20,757 nt of DNA from CAYNEL01 sp964396225 (GCA_964396225.1 CAYNEL010000013.1:1-20757), one strand, 5' to 3'; shown: positions 7,480-14,221, counted from the stretch's first letter. Numbers and translations are program-made. The notes: generated from the letters alone by a model not told the origin.

Positions 7480-7506
7480 AAAAAAGGCCGCTCCAGAGCA
7501 GCCTTT
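7480..7506 (-). terminator. Intrinsic terminator of the diguanylate cyclase gene
   Basis: On the minus strand AAAGGC (7506-7501) and GCCTTT (7488-7483) close a stem that continues through GCTC/GAGC, with T6 at the end. It lies 28 nt after the stop codon. Confidence 0.8.
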
Positions 7507-7533
7507 AAGACAATCCGTTTCTTCCGTCGCCCG

Positions 7534-8349
7534 TCATCCCCCATTCCTGTACGCCTCCAGATTGAGGACGCTGTCCGAGATGGTCGGCAGATGATGGCCG
7601 CCATGCATGATGACATACGTCATGTTCTTGCCGCGCTCCTTGGCGAGATACATGGCGGCATCCGCACGCTTCAGCGCCTCCTGCCAAACCGTACCGGCAT
7701 GCAACGCGTCTTCCGCGGTACAAAGGATGTCGGTGATCCCGATGCTGGCAGTCACCCCATGCTCACACAACAGAGGGTGCGAGCGCAAGACGCCCATCAG
7801 TCCCCCGACACGCCTGATGGTGATCGAGAGGTCGATATTCGGGAGGAGCACGGCGAACTCATCCCCGCCCAGGCGCGCGGCACAGTCGTTGTCCCGGATG
7901 AAGCTGTTGAGCACTCCGGCGACGGTACGGAGGATATCATCGCCCTTTGCATGGCCGTGGCGATCATTGACGGCTTTGAATCCGTCCAGATCGAGGATGA
8001 GGAGCGACGCGCCGCCGACGCGGATTCTCCGATTGTGGCGGTCCGCCTCTTCCCAGAGCCTCCGGACCTTGGCCATCATCCTCGTAAAGTGGGACTCCAG
8101 CCCTTTGCGATTATAGAGGCCTGGCAGAAGTGTGTCGTGTTGCAGGGCTTGTTCGAGTCTGTGGATGATTTTCCGATCCTGTGAGCGCTCATCCATGAGA
8201 AGCCGGACTTGCCGAAAGAGCTCATCGCAGTATCCTCTGCAGGCGCGCTTCTCGCGGCGCAACCTCACATTGCCAACAGCCAGCCATGACACGACACTGA
8301 GTACGACCAGTGCGGAGCTTACGAGACCAATCCATGCAAACGTAGACAT
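7534..8349 (-). CDS. Membrane-anchored diguanylate cyclase (GGDEF)
   Basis: The enzyme joins two GTP into the second messenger cyclic di-GMP. The 271-residue product has one N-terminal membrane helix (about 6-26), a short helical linker of about 50 residues with no known sensor domain, and a full GGDEF domain. The metal-binding segment is LDLDGFKAVNDRHGH (119-133), the active site is GGDEF at 161-165, and the inhibitory I-site RxxD is RDND at 152-155. Catalysis and product feedback should therefore both work. The ATG at 8349 was chosen over one 81 nt upstream because AGGAGG precedes it and the upstream extension overlaps the promoter. Its own promoter and terminator make it a single-gene unit. 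No EAL or HD-GYP hydrolase is in the window. Confidence 0.92.
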   Translation of the reverse strand: MSTFAWIGLVSSALVVLSVVSWLAVGNVRLRREKRACRGYCDELFRQVRLLMDERSQDRKIIHRLEQALQHDTLLPGLYNRKGLESHFTRMMAKVRRLWEEADRHNRRIRVGGASLLILDLDGFKAVNDRHGHAKGDDILRTVAGVLNSFIRDNDCAARLGGDEFAVLLPNIDLSITIRRVGGLMGVLRSHPLLCEHGVTASIGITDILCTAEDALHAGTVWQEALKRADAAMYLAKERGKNMTYVIMHGGHHLPTISDSVLNLEAYRNGG

Positions 8350-8380
8350 GCTCTTGCCTCCTGTCCGAGGATTTCCAAAA

Positions 8381-8408
8381 AGCCTAAAAAGGGTCTGTGG
8401 GATGTCAA
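8381..8408 (-). promoter_or_regulatory. Promoter of the diguanylate cyclase gene (TTGACA-16-TAGGCT)
   Basis: A perfect -35 TTGACA (8408-8403) lies 16 nt from TAGGCT (8386-8381), the same -10 form as in the thpR promoter. The predicted leader is about 25 nt and contains the AGGAGG site. Confidence 0.65.
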
Positions 8409-8430
8409 AGAAACTAAACATTTTTACCAT

Positions 8431-8458
8431 AAAAAATAAGCCTTGTCAAGGCTTATTT
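8431..8458 (-). terminator. Intrinsic terminator of the 8495-8848 gene
   Basis: AAATAAGCCTT and AAGGCTTATTT form a perfect 11-bp stem with a 3-nt loop, followed on the minus strand by T6. It separates the orphan gene from the cyclase promoter. Confidence 0.85.
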
Positions 8459-8494
8459 CCGGCTTTTGTGAGAGAAGGCCGGCCGCTCGCTCCC

Positions 8495-8848
8495 CTACTG
8501 AGCTCGTTTGAATTTGACGCTAAAGAGCGGCTCGTACTTGATGTCGTTGTCGTCGGACACTTCGACCGTCTTGCCTTCCATGAGCGTCTTCATGGCGAGA
8601 TCGGAGAGCAGCTCCTGCTCGCTCGCCAGTTCGTCTTTCAATTCATCGTGTTCCGCCCAGAGGCGGCCGAGCGACTCCTGAGCCTTCAGCTCGAGCTGCT
8701 GCTTGCGGGTTTTCTGGTCCTTCAGCTTTTCGAGTAGATCCTGATATTCCCCGTCCTGGGCCAAGGCGTCACGGTATTCTTTCTTGATGCTGCGCTGGCG
8801 CTGCTTGATTTCCTGGATATGCTTGAAAACGCTCTGGAGATCCGGCAT
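8495..8848 (-). CDS. Coiled-coil protein of unknown function
   Basis: The 117-residue product is not recognised. Residues 1-85 are almost entirely charged heptad-like helix (IKQRQRSIKKEY, LEKLKDQKTRKQQLELKAQE), followed by a short tail with strand-like content (KTVEVSDDNDIKYEPLFSVK). There is no Cys, signal peptide or membrane segment, so it is probably cytoplasmic and oligomeric. The ATG is the first possible start after an in-frame TGA; it follows GAACCGT and lacks an SD. A terminator follows it. Its predicted promoter lies about 70 nt upstream, with a terminator-like hairpin between promoter and gene. It looks like a real gene because of its clean composition and flanking signals, but no function can be given. 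Confidence 0.7.
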   Translation of the reverse strand: MPDLQSVFKHIQEIKQRQRSIKKEYRDALAQDGEYQDLLEKLKDQKTRKQQLELKAQESLGRLWAEHDELKDELASEQELLSDLAMKTLMEGKTVEVSDDNDIKYEPLFSVKFKRAQ

Positions 8849-8882
8849 ACGGTTCGGTCGTCAAGGGTTTAGAGGATAAAAC

Positions 8883-8901
8883 AAAAAATGCCCTCGGGCA
8901 T
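8883..8901 (-). terminator. Terminator-like hairpin between msrA and the 8495-8848 gene
   Basis: On the minus strand ATGCCC GA GGGCAT is followed by T6. It is 180 nt after the msrA stop but only about 10 nt after the expected start of the 8919-8924 promoter, so it may end msrA transcripts or act as an attenuator for the downstream orphan. Confidence 0.6.
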
Positions 8902-8918
8902 TCAGTTGTGTCTTCCCT

Positions 8919-8924
8919 AGTATA
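8919..8924 (-). promoter_or_regulatory. -10 element (TATACT) upstream of the 8495-8848 gene
   Basis: GGTATACT on the minus strand repeats the GGTATAMT form seen before priA, the M23 gene, prfB and the 17431 gene. The -35 region is weak. Transcription would start near 8912. Confidence 0.5.
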
Positions 8925-9081
8925 CCGGAAAACGCTCCGCTTGGCTACGGGCGCTTAGTCCTGGACGGCGGCACAGTCGGAACAGCGCGGCCGAAACGCA
9001 CGGCCGGGGCATGTCGGGCGGGCGTCCGATAGGCCGCCTGTCCCCTGCCCCGTTTCCCCACTTTCGAGCGCGCCCCGCCTT

Positions 9082-9633
9082 TCATACGTGTTCCGTCTTG
9101 GACTGCTCCGCAAGCAGTGCGGCGAATTGTTGCCGCGCCTTCTCGAGCTTAGGGCTGATGACGGCCTGGCAGTACCCCGCGTTCGGATTGTTCCGGTAAT
9201 AATCGCGGTGGTAATCCTCGGCCGGATAGAATTCGGCCAGCGGTCGGACTTCGGTCACGACGGGGGCGCCATCCGCCTGATCGAGTGCGGCGATATGCGC
9301 TGTGGCCGCCTCCTGCTCGGCCTCATCGGCATAAAAGACGATCGAGCGGTACTGCGGGCCCACGTCGTTCCCCTGCCGGTCGCGGGTGGTCGGATCGTGA
9401 GTGGCGAAATGGACGGTCAGAAGGTCGCGGAACGAAATGAGCGCCGGATTGTATTCGATACGGATCACCTCGGCGTGTCCGGTCCGCCCCGTGCATACCT
9501 GTGCGTAGGTCGGGTGCGGGACGGATCCGCCAGCGTAGCCCGGCTCCACGGACACGACTCCATGGAGCATCCGAAACACCGCCTCTGTGCACCAAAAGCA
9601 TCCCCCGCCGAAGATGGCTGTCCGAGTTTTCAT
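9082..9633 (-). CDS. msrA: Peptide-methionine (S)-S-oxide reductase MsrA
   Basis: MsrA reduces oxidised methionine (S form) in proteins, using thioredoxin for recycling. The 183-residue product has the catalytic GGGCFWC segment at 9-15 with Cys12 as nucleophile, the Tyr/Glu-containing segments of the active site (GYAGG, GHAEVIRIEY, DPTTRDRQGNDVGPQYRS), and a further Cys in AGYCQAV that could act as resolving residue. The length is normal for a cytoplasmic MsrA. The ATG at 9633 is preferred because MsrA proteins start close to the strand TAIFGGGCFW; an ATG 27 nt upstream is possible. There is no SD; the start follows TATCCT. No msrB is present in the window. A 180-nt gap without a clear gene follows. 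Confidence 0.95.
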   Translation of the reverse strand: MKTRTAIFGGGCFWCTEAVFRMLHGVVSVEPGYAGGSVPHPTYAQVCTGRTGHAEVIRIEYNPALISFRDLLTVHFATHDPTTRDRQGNDVGPQYRSIVFYADEAEQEAATAHIAALDQADGAPVVTEVRPLAEFYPAEDYHRDYYRNNPNAGYCQAVISPKLEKARQQFAALLAEQSKTEHV

Positions 9634-9668
9634 AGGATACAAAGCGTCTTCCTCTAGCATACCGCGCT

Positions 9669-9697
9669 TTGACGGCTCGCGGAAAGAATGTTAGAGA
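9669..9697 (+). promoter_or_regulatory. Promoter of the 9737-10222 gene (TTGACG-17-TAGAGA)
   Basis: TTGACG at 9669-9674 and TAGAGA at 9692-9697 are 17 nt apart, predicting a start near 9704 and a 33-nt leader that contains AAAGGAG. Confidence 0.6.
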
Positions 9698-9736
9698 GAA
9701 AGCGGTTCCCTCTCGACCAGAAAGGAGTTCTTTCCC

Positions 9737-10222
9737 ATGCCATCCGATAAGAAGGCTGAAGTTGTGTCGTTGCTGCCGCACCTGCGCCAGGCCAAGCCCC
9801 CGATTGTCACGGAACAGTTTCCCGGTCGCTTCCGGCTCGATCGTATCCCAAGCAGGCCGAAAGGTCACCGTCGGTACGTACGGGATAAGAAATCCGGGCT
9901 CCCCCATCCGGAAATCCACCAAGTCTGGGTGGAAACCGGAACAGACCACGTGTTCCAAATCAGGGGTCAAACCAACGCCCCCGGCCAGCCGGTCCTCTAC
10001 CACCTCGCACGCTACGGATTCGAGCAGACCGTCAGGCGCCTCACCGCCGAGACCCTGCTCAGAGACTTCCAGATCCTGGAAGACGCCATCCGGTCACGTA
10101 CCTGGATGGCCAGGCACTTGCGCGGACTCTGTCAGACCGGCGGCGGTCGACATCTCGGGCTCGACATCGAGACCCTGCTCCGATACCTCGGCCTCAATGA
10201 AACAGGCAACCGCATCGACTAG
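9737..10222 (+). CDS. Protein of unknown function, 161 residues
   Basis: The product is not recognised. It is soluble and basic. A Lys/Arg/Pro-rich first half includes RFRLDRIPSRPKGHRRYVRD and a strand-like stretch (IHQVWVETGTDHVFQIRGQT), and a helical second half runs through AETLLRDFQILEDAIRSRTW. There is a single Cys and no signal peptide or membrane segment. Expression signals are unusually complete: a promoter, AAAGGAG 9 nt before the ATG, and a long terminator whose stem begins within the last codons. Composition suggests nucleic acid binding, but that is a guess. Confidence 0.75.
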   Translation: MPSDKKAEVVSLLPHLRQAKPPIVTEQFPGRFRLDRIPSRPKGHRRYVRDKKSGLPHPEIHQVWVETGTDHVFQIRGQTNAPGQPVLYHLARYGFEQTVRRLTAETLLRDFQILEDAIRSRTWMARHLRGLCQTGGGRHLGLDIETLLRYLGLNETGNRID

Positions 10223-10244
10223 GGCACCCTAGCGATGCGGTTTT
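10208..10244 (+). terminator. Long intrinsic terminator overlapping the end of the 9737 gene
   Basis: AACCGCATCG (10208-10217) pairs with CGATGCGGTT (10233-10242), and inside it CTAGGG pairs with CCCTAG, with one bulged A. TTTT follows. The stop codon TAG lies within the stem. Confidence 0.85.
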
Positions 10245-10277
10245 CATTTCGAACCGATCGGGAACAGGCCTGCCCAC

Positions 10278-10406
10278 CTAGCGCGCTTTCTTCGCCTTCC
10301 CGGGCTTCTTGACGTTCTTGATGCCGGCGTTTCGCACCTTGCCTTCGAGCCGGCTCCCCGGCCGGACTCCTTTTTCCTCGCTCCGTGGTATCTTTTGCTG
10401 TGACAT
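10278..10406 (-). CDS. Very small basic protein, 42 residues
   Basis: A 42-codon frame begins MSQQKIPRSEEKGVRPGSRL and ends with the Lys-rich tail KNVKKPGKAKKAR. About a third of the residues are Lys or Arg, there is no Cys or aromatic residue, and the tail resembles the unstructured DNA- or RNA-binding tails of histone H1-like and ribosomal proteins. The ATG follows AAACCT, the start context used by most SD-less genes here, and an extended -10 promoter (TGGTATGAT) lies 25 nt upstream. It occupies an interval otherwise empty between two terminators. No family is recognised; composition, start context and promoter together make a real gene more likely than not. Confidence 0.55.
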   Translation of the reverse strand: MSQQKIPRSEEKGVRPGSRLEGKVRNAGIKNVKKPGKAKKAR

Positions 10407-10431
10407 AGGTTTGATTCAGAATGATAAAGGC

Positions 10432-10440
10432 ATCATACCA
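10432..10440 (-). promoter_or_regulatory. Extended -10 promoter (TGGTATGAT) of the 42-residue ORF
   Basis: On the minus strand TGG (10440-10438) leads into TATGAT (10437-10432), giving a start near 10424 and an 18-nt leader. A TTGACA occurs further upstream but 29 nt from the -10, too far to pair with it. Confidence 0.45.
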
Positions 10441-10517
10441 CACTAGAAAAAACATCCCTCTCATTCTGTCAAAACTGCTTAAGAATGGGAAGGGATTGGA
10501 AGCAGCTGTCGGAAAAT

Positions 10518-10548
10518 AAAAAGACGCCGTACCCGAAGGTCGTGCGTC
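10518..10548 (-). terminator. Intrinsic terminator of the flotillin gene
   Basis: On the minus strand GACGC (10548-10544) pairs with GCGTC (10527-10523), with an inner ACC/GGT pairing around a TTCG loop, followed by TTTTTATTTT. Confidence 0.75.
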
Positions 10549-10568
10549 GATCAATTGCTTTCGTTACG

Positions 10569-11906
10569 TTAGACGGGAGCGTCTTTCGAAGGTTCCGTCT
10601 TTTGACCTGTCATTTTTTCCATTATGGTCTGGCCGAGCGGACTCTGCGCGAACGCTTCGACCGCCGATGCCAGATGGGTGCCACCCTTGGAGGTGAACAG
10701 GTCCATGACGTTCGTCATACCTTCGACGGGCTTGCCCGTGTTGGCGATGACCTTGACGTCGGCCTGCTGCAGCGCTTCGGCCTGCTTGCCACCGACCACC
10801 ACGTAGCCCTTGATGCCTTCGATGGTCATCAGGTACTGCTGGTAGCCGACGTTGCCGCCGATTTCCTTCGCCAGAACGATCTGCGCTTCGACAGGAGCGA
10901 GTTGCATGGCTTTCTCGGCCGCTGCCTTCGCTTCGCCGACGGCTTGGATGCCTTGCGCATTCCTGCGTTCGGATTCGAGCTGGCCTTCGGCGATGATCAC
11001 CGTGGTCTGCTTGTCCTGCTCGGCTGCCACGACCTGCTTGTCCTTCTCGATCTCGGCCGTGCGCACTTCTTCGACGCGCTTGACCGCCATGTCACGCTCC
11101 TTGGTCTCCTTCTCTTGTGTCAGAACTTCCTGACGCGCGAGTTGGTTGGCAATGCCGACGGCCTTGTCCTTTTCGGCTGTGCGTTCACCGACGGCCTGTT
11201 CGGCCTGCTGGCGCTGGATGTCGACTTCACGCTTGGCGGTGATTTCGGCCACCTCGGCAGCCCGCATGTTCTCGGCAACGTCACGCCGGCTCTCCATCTC
11301 GATGTGTGAGGTCTTCTTCGCCATGATGTTGGAGATGACATGGCTGCCCTGACCGTCCCGGATGTCCATCAGTTCCATGGACTTGACCGGCTCGACGCCC
11401 CACTGCTTGAGCTGCTCGACGACTTCGTCCGTGAAGTCTTGGCCGAACTTGGAGCGCTGGAGCATGATGTTGTCGATCTTGTCGCCAGCAAGGACCTTAC
11501 GGACCGCGCCCTGGACAATCTGGTGCAGCTGTGCCTGGAGCTCTTCGACATTGGCCACACGCTGAGCGGCGAGTGCGGTGTCGGCGATACGGAAGAACGC
11601 CGTGATGTCGACCTTGAACGGAACGCGGTCAGCATCGTAGGCCTCGTACCCTTCGAGCGAAAGGTCGAAGTTGCTCACTGGCAGCTCGATGACCGTGACG
11701 CCGAACTTCGGAATCCAGCTCGGCCACGCGTAGTAGACGTTGCCGGCTGTCTGCCCGGTCCCGTAGGGAACCGTGGAGCGACCGCGTTGGACGATGTGCA
11801 CCATGTTGGTACTCACGACCTTGCGGTAGAGGACGGCGAGAGCGACGGCAAAGAGCGCCAAACCACCGATCAGGACAGACCCGATCAGTATGGAGATATC
11901 GAACAT
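10569..11906 (-). CDS. Flotillin-like SPFH/Band 7 membrane protein
   Basis: Flotillins form large membrane-bound rings that organise membrane domains and protein complexes. The 445-residue product has one N-terminal membrane helix (about 4-27), an SPFH domain to about 195 that includes VSNFDLSLEGYEAYDADRVP and KVDITAFFRI, a long Glu/Ala/Lys-rich coiled coil (about 200-320, with AAEVAEITAKREVDIQRQQ), and a flotillin C-terminal region with QYLMTIEGIKGYVVVGG. Order and length match the FloT/YuaG type. AGGAG stands 8 nt before the ATG. Its consensus promoter is the strongest in the window, with an inverted repeat at the transcription start, and a terminator follows. No NfeD-like partner gene is adjacent, which is common next to bacterial flotillins. 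Confidence 0.92.
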   Translation of the reverse strand: MFDISILIGSVLIGGLALFAVALAVLYRKVVSTNMVHIVQRGRSTVPYGTGQTAGNVYYAWPSWIPKFGVTVIELPVSNFDLSLEGYEAYDADRVPFKVDITAFFRIADTALAAQRVANVEELQAQLHQIVQGAVRKVLAGDKIDNIMLQRSKFGQDFTDEVVEQLKQWGVEPVKSMELMDIRDGQGSHVISNIMAKKTSHIEMESRRDVAENMRAAEVAEITAKREVDIQRQQAEQAVGERTAEKDKAVGIANQLARQEVLTQEKETKERDMAVKRVEEVRTAEIEKDKQVVAAEQDKQTTVIIAEGQLESERRNAQGIQAVGEAKAAAEKAMQLAPVEAQIVLAKEIGGNVGYQQYLMTIEGIKGYVVVGGKQAEALQQADVKVIANTGKPVEGMTNVMDLFTSKGGTHLASAVEAFAQSPLGQTIMEKMTGQKTEPSKDAPV

Positions 11907-11943
11907 GTGCTTTCTCCTATAGAGGTCTTAAGGAACTGGTTAT

Positions 11944-11962
11944 GTTGTCTAAATGAGACAAC
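11944..11962. repeat. Inverted repeat at the flotillin transcription start
   Basis: GTTGTCT (11944-11950) and AGACAAC (11956-11962) are perfect 7-bp arms around 5 nt. The outer arm coincides with the expected first nucleotide (about 11961), so it is either an operator or a hairpin at the very 5' end of the mRNA. Confidence 0.7.
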
Positions 11963-11967
11963 CACGT

Positions 11968-11996
11968 ATTATACTCTTTTCATATCACTTTGTCAA
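11968..11996 (-). promoter_or_regulatory. Consensus promoter of the flotillin gene (TTGACA-17-TATAAT)
   Basis: On the minus strand TTGACA (11996-11991) and TATAAT (11973-11968) are both perfect and 17 nt apart, the ideal sigma-70-type promoter. The leader is about 55 nt. Confidence 0.9.
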
Positions 11997-11999
11997 TAC

Positions 12000-12023
12000 A
12001 AAAAAGAGGCTTCGGAGAGCCTC
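12000..12023 (-). terminator. Intrinsic terminator of tRNA-Gln
   Basis: On the minus strand GAGGCT (12023-12018) pairs with AGCCTC (12011-12006), followed by T6. The T-run lies only 3 nt from the flotillin -35. Confidence 0.85.
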
Positions 12024-12033
12024 GATTCCAGTG

Positions 12034-12105
12034 CTGGGGAGGTAGGGATCGAACCTACGCATGCGGCGTCCAGAGCGCCGTGCCTTACCGCTTGGCTACT
12101 CCCCA
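12034..12105 (-). tRNA. tRNA-Gln (anticodon CTG)
   Basis: The 72-nt sequence folds into a full cloverleaf. The acceptor TGGGGAG/CTCCCCA has the U1-A72 pair typical of tRNA-Gln, the D arm region reads GCCAAGCGGTAAGGC, the anticodon stem CGGCG/CGCCG closes the loop CTCTGGA, and the T stem is GTAGG/CCTAC around TTCGATC. The anticodon CTG is at 12073-12071. The discriminator is G, and CCA is not encoded. It lies after the ftsEX cluster and has its own terminator. Confidence 0.96.
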
Positions 12106-12122
12106 AAACAGAACTTTCAAAC

Positions 12123-12142
12123 AAAAAAGCGATCCGTATCGC
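12123..12142 (-). terminator. Intrinsic terminator between the ftsEX cluster and tRNA-Gln
   Basis: On the minus strand GCGAT ACGG ATCGC is followed by T6. It ends only 18 nt before the tRNA and starts only about 8 nt after the -10 at 12150-12155. Confidence 0.7.
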
Positions 12143-12149
12143 AACGCCT

Positions 12150-12178
12150 ATCCTAGCAAAACTCCCCTCCCCCGGCAA
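12150..12178 (-). promoter_or_regulatory. Possible tRNA-Gln promoter (TTGCCG-17-TAGGAT)
   Basis: On the minus strand TTGCCG (12178-12173) and TAGGAT (12155-12150) are 17 nt apart. Transcripts would meet the 12123-12142 hairpin before reaching the tRNA, so the tRNA would need read-through or anti-termination. Confidence 0.4.
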
Positions 12179-12183
12179 GGGTG

Positions 12184-12534
12184 TCACTCTTCCTGTTTTT
12201 CTCCCTCATTCCGTATGCGATGCAGGGACAATCCCAAATCCTCCTCAAGGATCGCCTGGAGTCCTAATTCCACTTTCTGTATCTCGTCATCATAAAATAA
12301 CCGTTCTAACCTGAACCTGTCCCAATGGTTCTCCAGAGACACCTCATACCCTTGGTTTCTCTCTTCAGGGGGCTTTGTCCTTTCGGTCGCCAAGAGATGG
12401 GCGTAGCGCTTTTCTTCCAGCAAGGATTGGCTGTGTTTTTTGCGCAAGACGGCCAATTGTTCTCGAAGCGGTTTGGCCCGTATTTCGATAGCCTCTTCGA
12501 TAGGGACAGCCGGATGCGGGTCCGGAGATTCCAT
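12184..12534 (-). CDS. Helical protein of unknown function after ftsX
   Basis: The 116-residue product is not recognised. It is strongly charged and mostly helical (LREQLAVLRKKHSQSLLEEK, HWDRFRLERLFYDDEIQKVE), with no signal peptide, membrane segment or Cys. The ATG is 24 nt after the ftsX stop, with AGGAGG 11 nt upstream, a little farther than ideal. The position suggests cotranscription with ftsE and ftsX and perhaps a cytoplasmic role beside them, but that rests on location alone. A terminator follows. Confidence 0.7.
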   Translation of the reverse strand: MESPDPHPAVPIEEAIEIRAKPLREQLAVLRKKHSQSLLEEKRYAHLLATERTKPPEERNQGYEVSLENHWDRFRLERLFYDDEIQKVELGLQAILEEDLGLSLHRIRNEGEKQEE

Positions 12535-12558
12535 AGCAGAGATGTCCTCCTGATAAAA

Positions 12559-13479
12559 TCAGCTCTTGAGATAGCGGTTCAGGGCCATTGAGGCCGAGAG
12601 GGCTCCCAGGCCCATCCCCATCAAGAAGAGACCCGGCACGATCGGCCAGAGGTGCGTGGCCGCGTAAGCGAAGACGCCGGCATGACTCACCATCCCGCGG
12701 GAAAGCGGGGCGGCAAACTGGATGGTGATGACGAGGAGGACGAGGGTGATGAGGGCGGCCGTGATGCCGTAGAACACCCCCTCGAAGACGGAGGGCATGC
12801 GGACATAGAGGTTGGAGGCTCCGACCAGCCGCATGATCTCGAATTCCTGGCGGCGGGAGTAGATGTTCATCCGGATGGAGTTGAACGTGACCAGTACCGC
12901 CACGGCGATGAGAACGGCTCCGAGGGCGAGGCCCGTGCGGGTGGCCACCCGGTTGATATAGGCCAGCCGGTCGATGGCTTTCTTGTTCTTCTCGTAATTC
13001 ACCCGGCTGACATCGCCCTGGAAAGGAGCCTCCTTGAGAGCGGCCGCGATAAGGTCGTACTGGTCGCTCCGGACGGCCCGGATGGTGAGTGAGGCGAGGA
13101 GCGGATTCTCGCCGATCTCCTCGAGGGCCTGGGCGATGACGGGATCGTTGCCGCTGCCGGCCCGGAAATCGGAGAGGGCCCGCTCGCGGGAAACGTATTC
13201 CACCGACGCCACCTCGCGGTACTTCTCGAGTTCGGCCTTGATCTCCTGGATGCGCGCCTCGGGCACGTCCGGATCGAACGCCAGGCTGATGTTGATGCGG
13301 CCCTCCATCGAGGAAAGGACGGCCCGCGTCCCCACTCCGAACACCACCGTCAGACTGACGATGAAGAGCGACAGGGTCATCACCGCCACAGTGGCCACAG
13401 ACAACCAGCCGTTGCGCCGGAAGTTCTGCCAGCCTTCATGGTACGTGCGAGAGAGTTTGAGGCGTTTCTGGGTCGCCAT
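12559..13479 (-). CDS. ftsX: Cell division protein FtsX
   Basis: FtsX is the membrane half of the FtsEX complex, which couples ATP use to activation of peptidoglycan hydrolases at the septum. The 306-residue product shows the standard layout: a basic cytoplasmic N-terminus, a first membrane helix (about 25-50), an extracytoplasmic domain of about 120 residues beginning INISLAFDPDV, and three more helices after about 175, with the FtsX core NSIRMNIYSRRQEFEIMRLV between the second and third. It lies 20 nt after ftsE. No SD is visible before the ATG, and it is one of the few starts here that fits neither start class. The call is firm. Confidence 0.95.
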   Translation of the reverse strand: MATQKRLKLSRTYHEGWQNFRRNGWLSVATVAVMTLSLFIVSLTVVFGVGTRAVLSSMEGRINISLAFDPDVPEARIQEIKAELEKYREVASVEYVSRERALSDFRAGSGNDPVIAQALEEIGENPLLASLTIRAVRSDQYDLIAAALKEAPFQGDVSRVNYEKNKKAIDRLAYINRVATRTGLALGAVLIAVAVLVTFNSIRMNIYSRRQEFEIMRLVGASNLYVRMPSVFEGVFYGITAALITLVLLVITIQFAAPLSRGMVSHAGVFAYAATHLWPIVPGLFLMGMGLGALSASMALNRYLKS

Positions 13480-13499
13480 AGCGAGAGCGGTTTTGGATT

Positions 13500-14189
13500 T
13501 TAGGAGATGGTGTACTTACCCTTCTGCTCGTCCCGGATCACCCGGCCGCGTTCGAGGGTGACCACGCGGCGGCCGAGCTTGTCGACGATCGATTTGTTAT
13601 GAGTAGCCAGGAGGATGGTGGTGTTGAAACTGTTGATTTCCTGGAGGAGCTTCATAATCTCCCCGGTCGAGACGGGATCGAGATTTCCGGTCGGCTCGTC
13701 GGCGATGATGACCGAAGGGCCATGTACCAAGGCCCGGGCCAGGCTGACGCGCTGCTGCTCGCCACCCGAAAGCTGTCGGGGGTATTGGTCGCGTTTGGCC
13801 GACAGGCCCACGATCTCGAGGATCTGGGGCACTTCCTCGTTGATCTCCTGATCATTCCGGCCCACCACCTCGAGGGCGTAGGCCACGTTCTCAAAGACGG
13901 TCTTCCGGGGAAAGAGCTTGAAGTCCTGGAAGACGGTGCCGATGTTGCGGCGGAAGAAAGGCAGGTGTTTGCGTGGGATATCCCCCACCACCCGGTCACC
14001 GAAGTACACCTTGCCGACGGTCGGCTCCTCCTCGGCGTAGACGAGCTTCAGGAGGGTGGACTTGCCAGCGCCGCTGGCTCCCACGATGGAGACAAACTCG
14101 CCCTGTTCGAAGGTGAGGTCGATATCCTCCAGTACCGTGAGGTCCGGCGGGTAGGTTTTGGAGACTTGTTCGAAACGGATGGCTGGCAT
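13500..14189 (-). CDS. ftsE: Cell division ATP-binding protein FtsE
   Basis: FtsE is the ABC-type ATPase partner of FtsX. The 229-residue product has Walker A GASGAGKST (37-45), a Q-loop segment in GTVFQDFKLF, the signature LSGGEQQRVSLARAL, Walker B VIIADEPTGNLDP and the switch His in LATHN, all intact. DFKLF after the Q-loop is typical of FtsE. The order ftsE-ftsX is the usual one, and prfB upstream is a frequent companion in other bacteria. The start follows AAGTCCCT without an SD. A -10-like TACAAT lies 32 nt upstream, so ftsEX may have its own promoter as well as read-through from prfB. Confidence 0.96.
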   Translation of the reverse strand: MPAIRFEQVSKTYPPDLTVLEDIDLTFEQGEFVSIVGASGAGKSTLLKLVYAEEEPTVGKVYFGDRVVGDIPRKHLPFFRRNIGTVFQDFKLFPRKTVFENVAYALEVVGRNDQEINEEVPQILEIVGLSAKRDQYPRQLSGGEQQRVSLARALVHGPSVIIADEPTGNLDPVSTGEIMKLLQEINSFNTTILLATHNKSIVDKLGRRVVTLERGRVIRDEQKGKYTIS

Positions 14190-14221
14190 AGGGACTTGGT
14201 TCAGATTGGGAGATATCCTGT

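Noticed and set aside
7127..7480. RNase P RNA, tmRNA, SRP RNA, 6S RNA or a cyclic-di-GMP riboswitch
   Set aside because: The conserved cores of these RNAs were looked for by eye on both strands and not found; 6S could not be excluded by eye.
8905..9081. 31-codon minus-strand frame after msrA (ATG at about 9012)
   Set aside because: There is no SD, no CCT/CTT context and no conserved feature. The interval otherwise shows only the TATACT promoter and some GC-rich sequence.
10219..10554. 111-codon open frame on the minus strand
   Set aside because: It overlaps the flotillin terminator, the 42-residue ORF and its promoter in a different frame; the 42-residue frame has better start signals.
10485..11309. 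274-codon open frame on the plus strand
   Set aside because: It is antisense to the flotillin gene, with Leu/Phe/Asp-rich low-complexity product.
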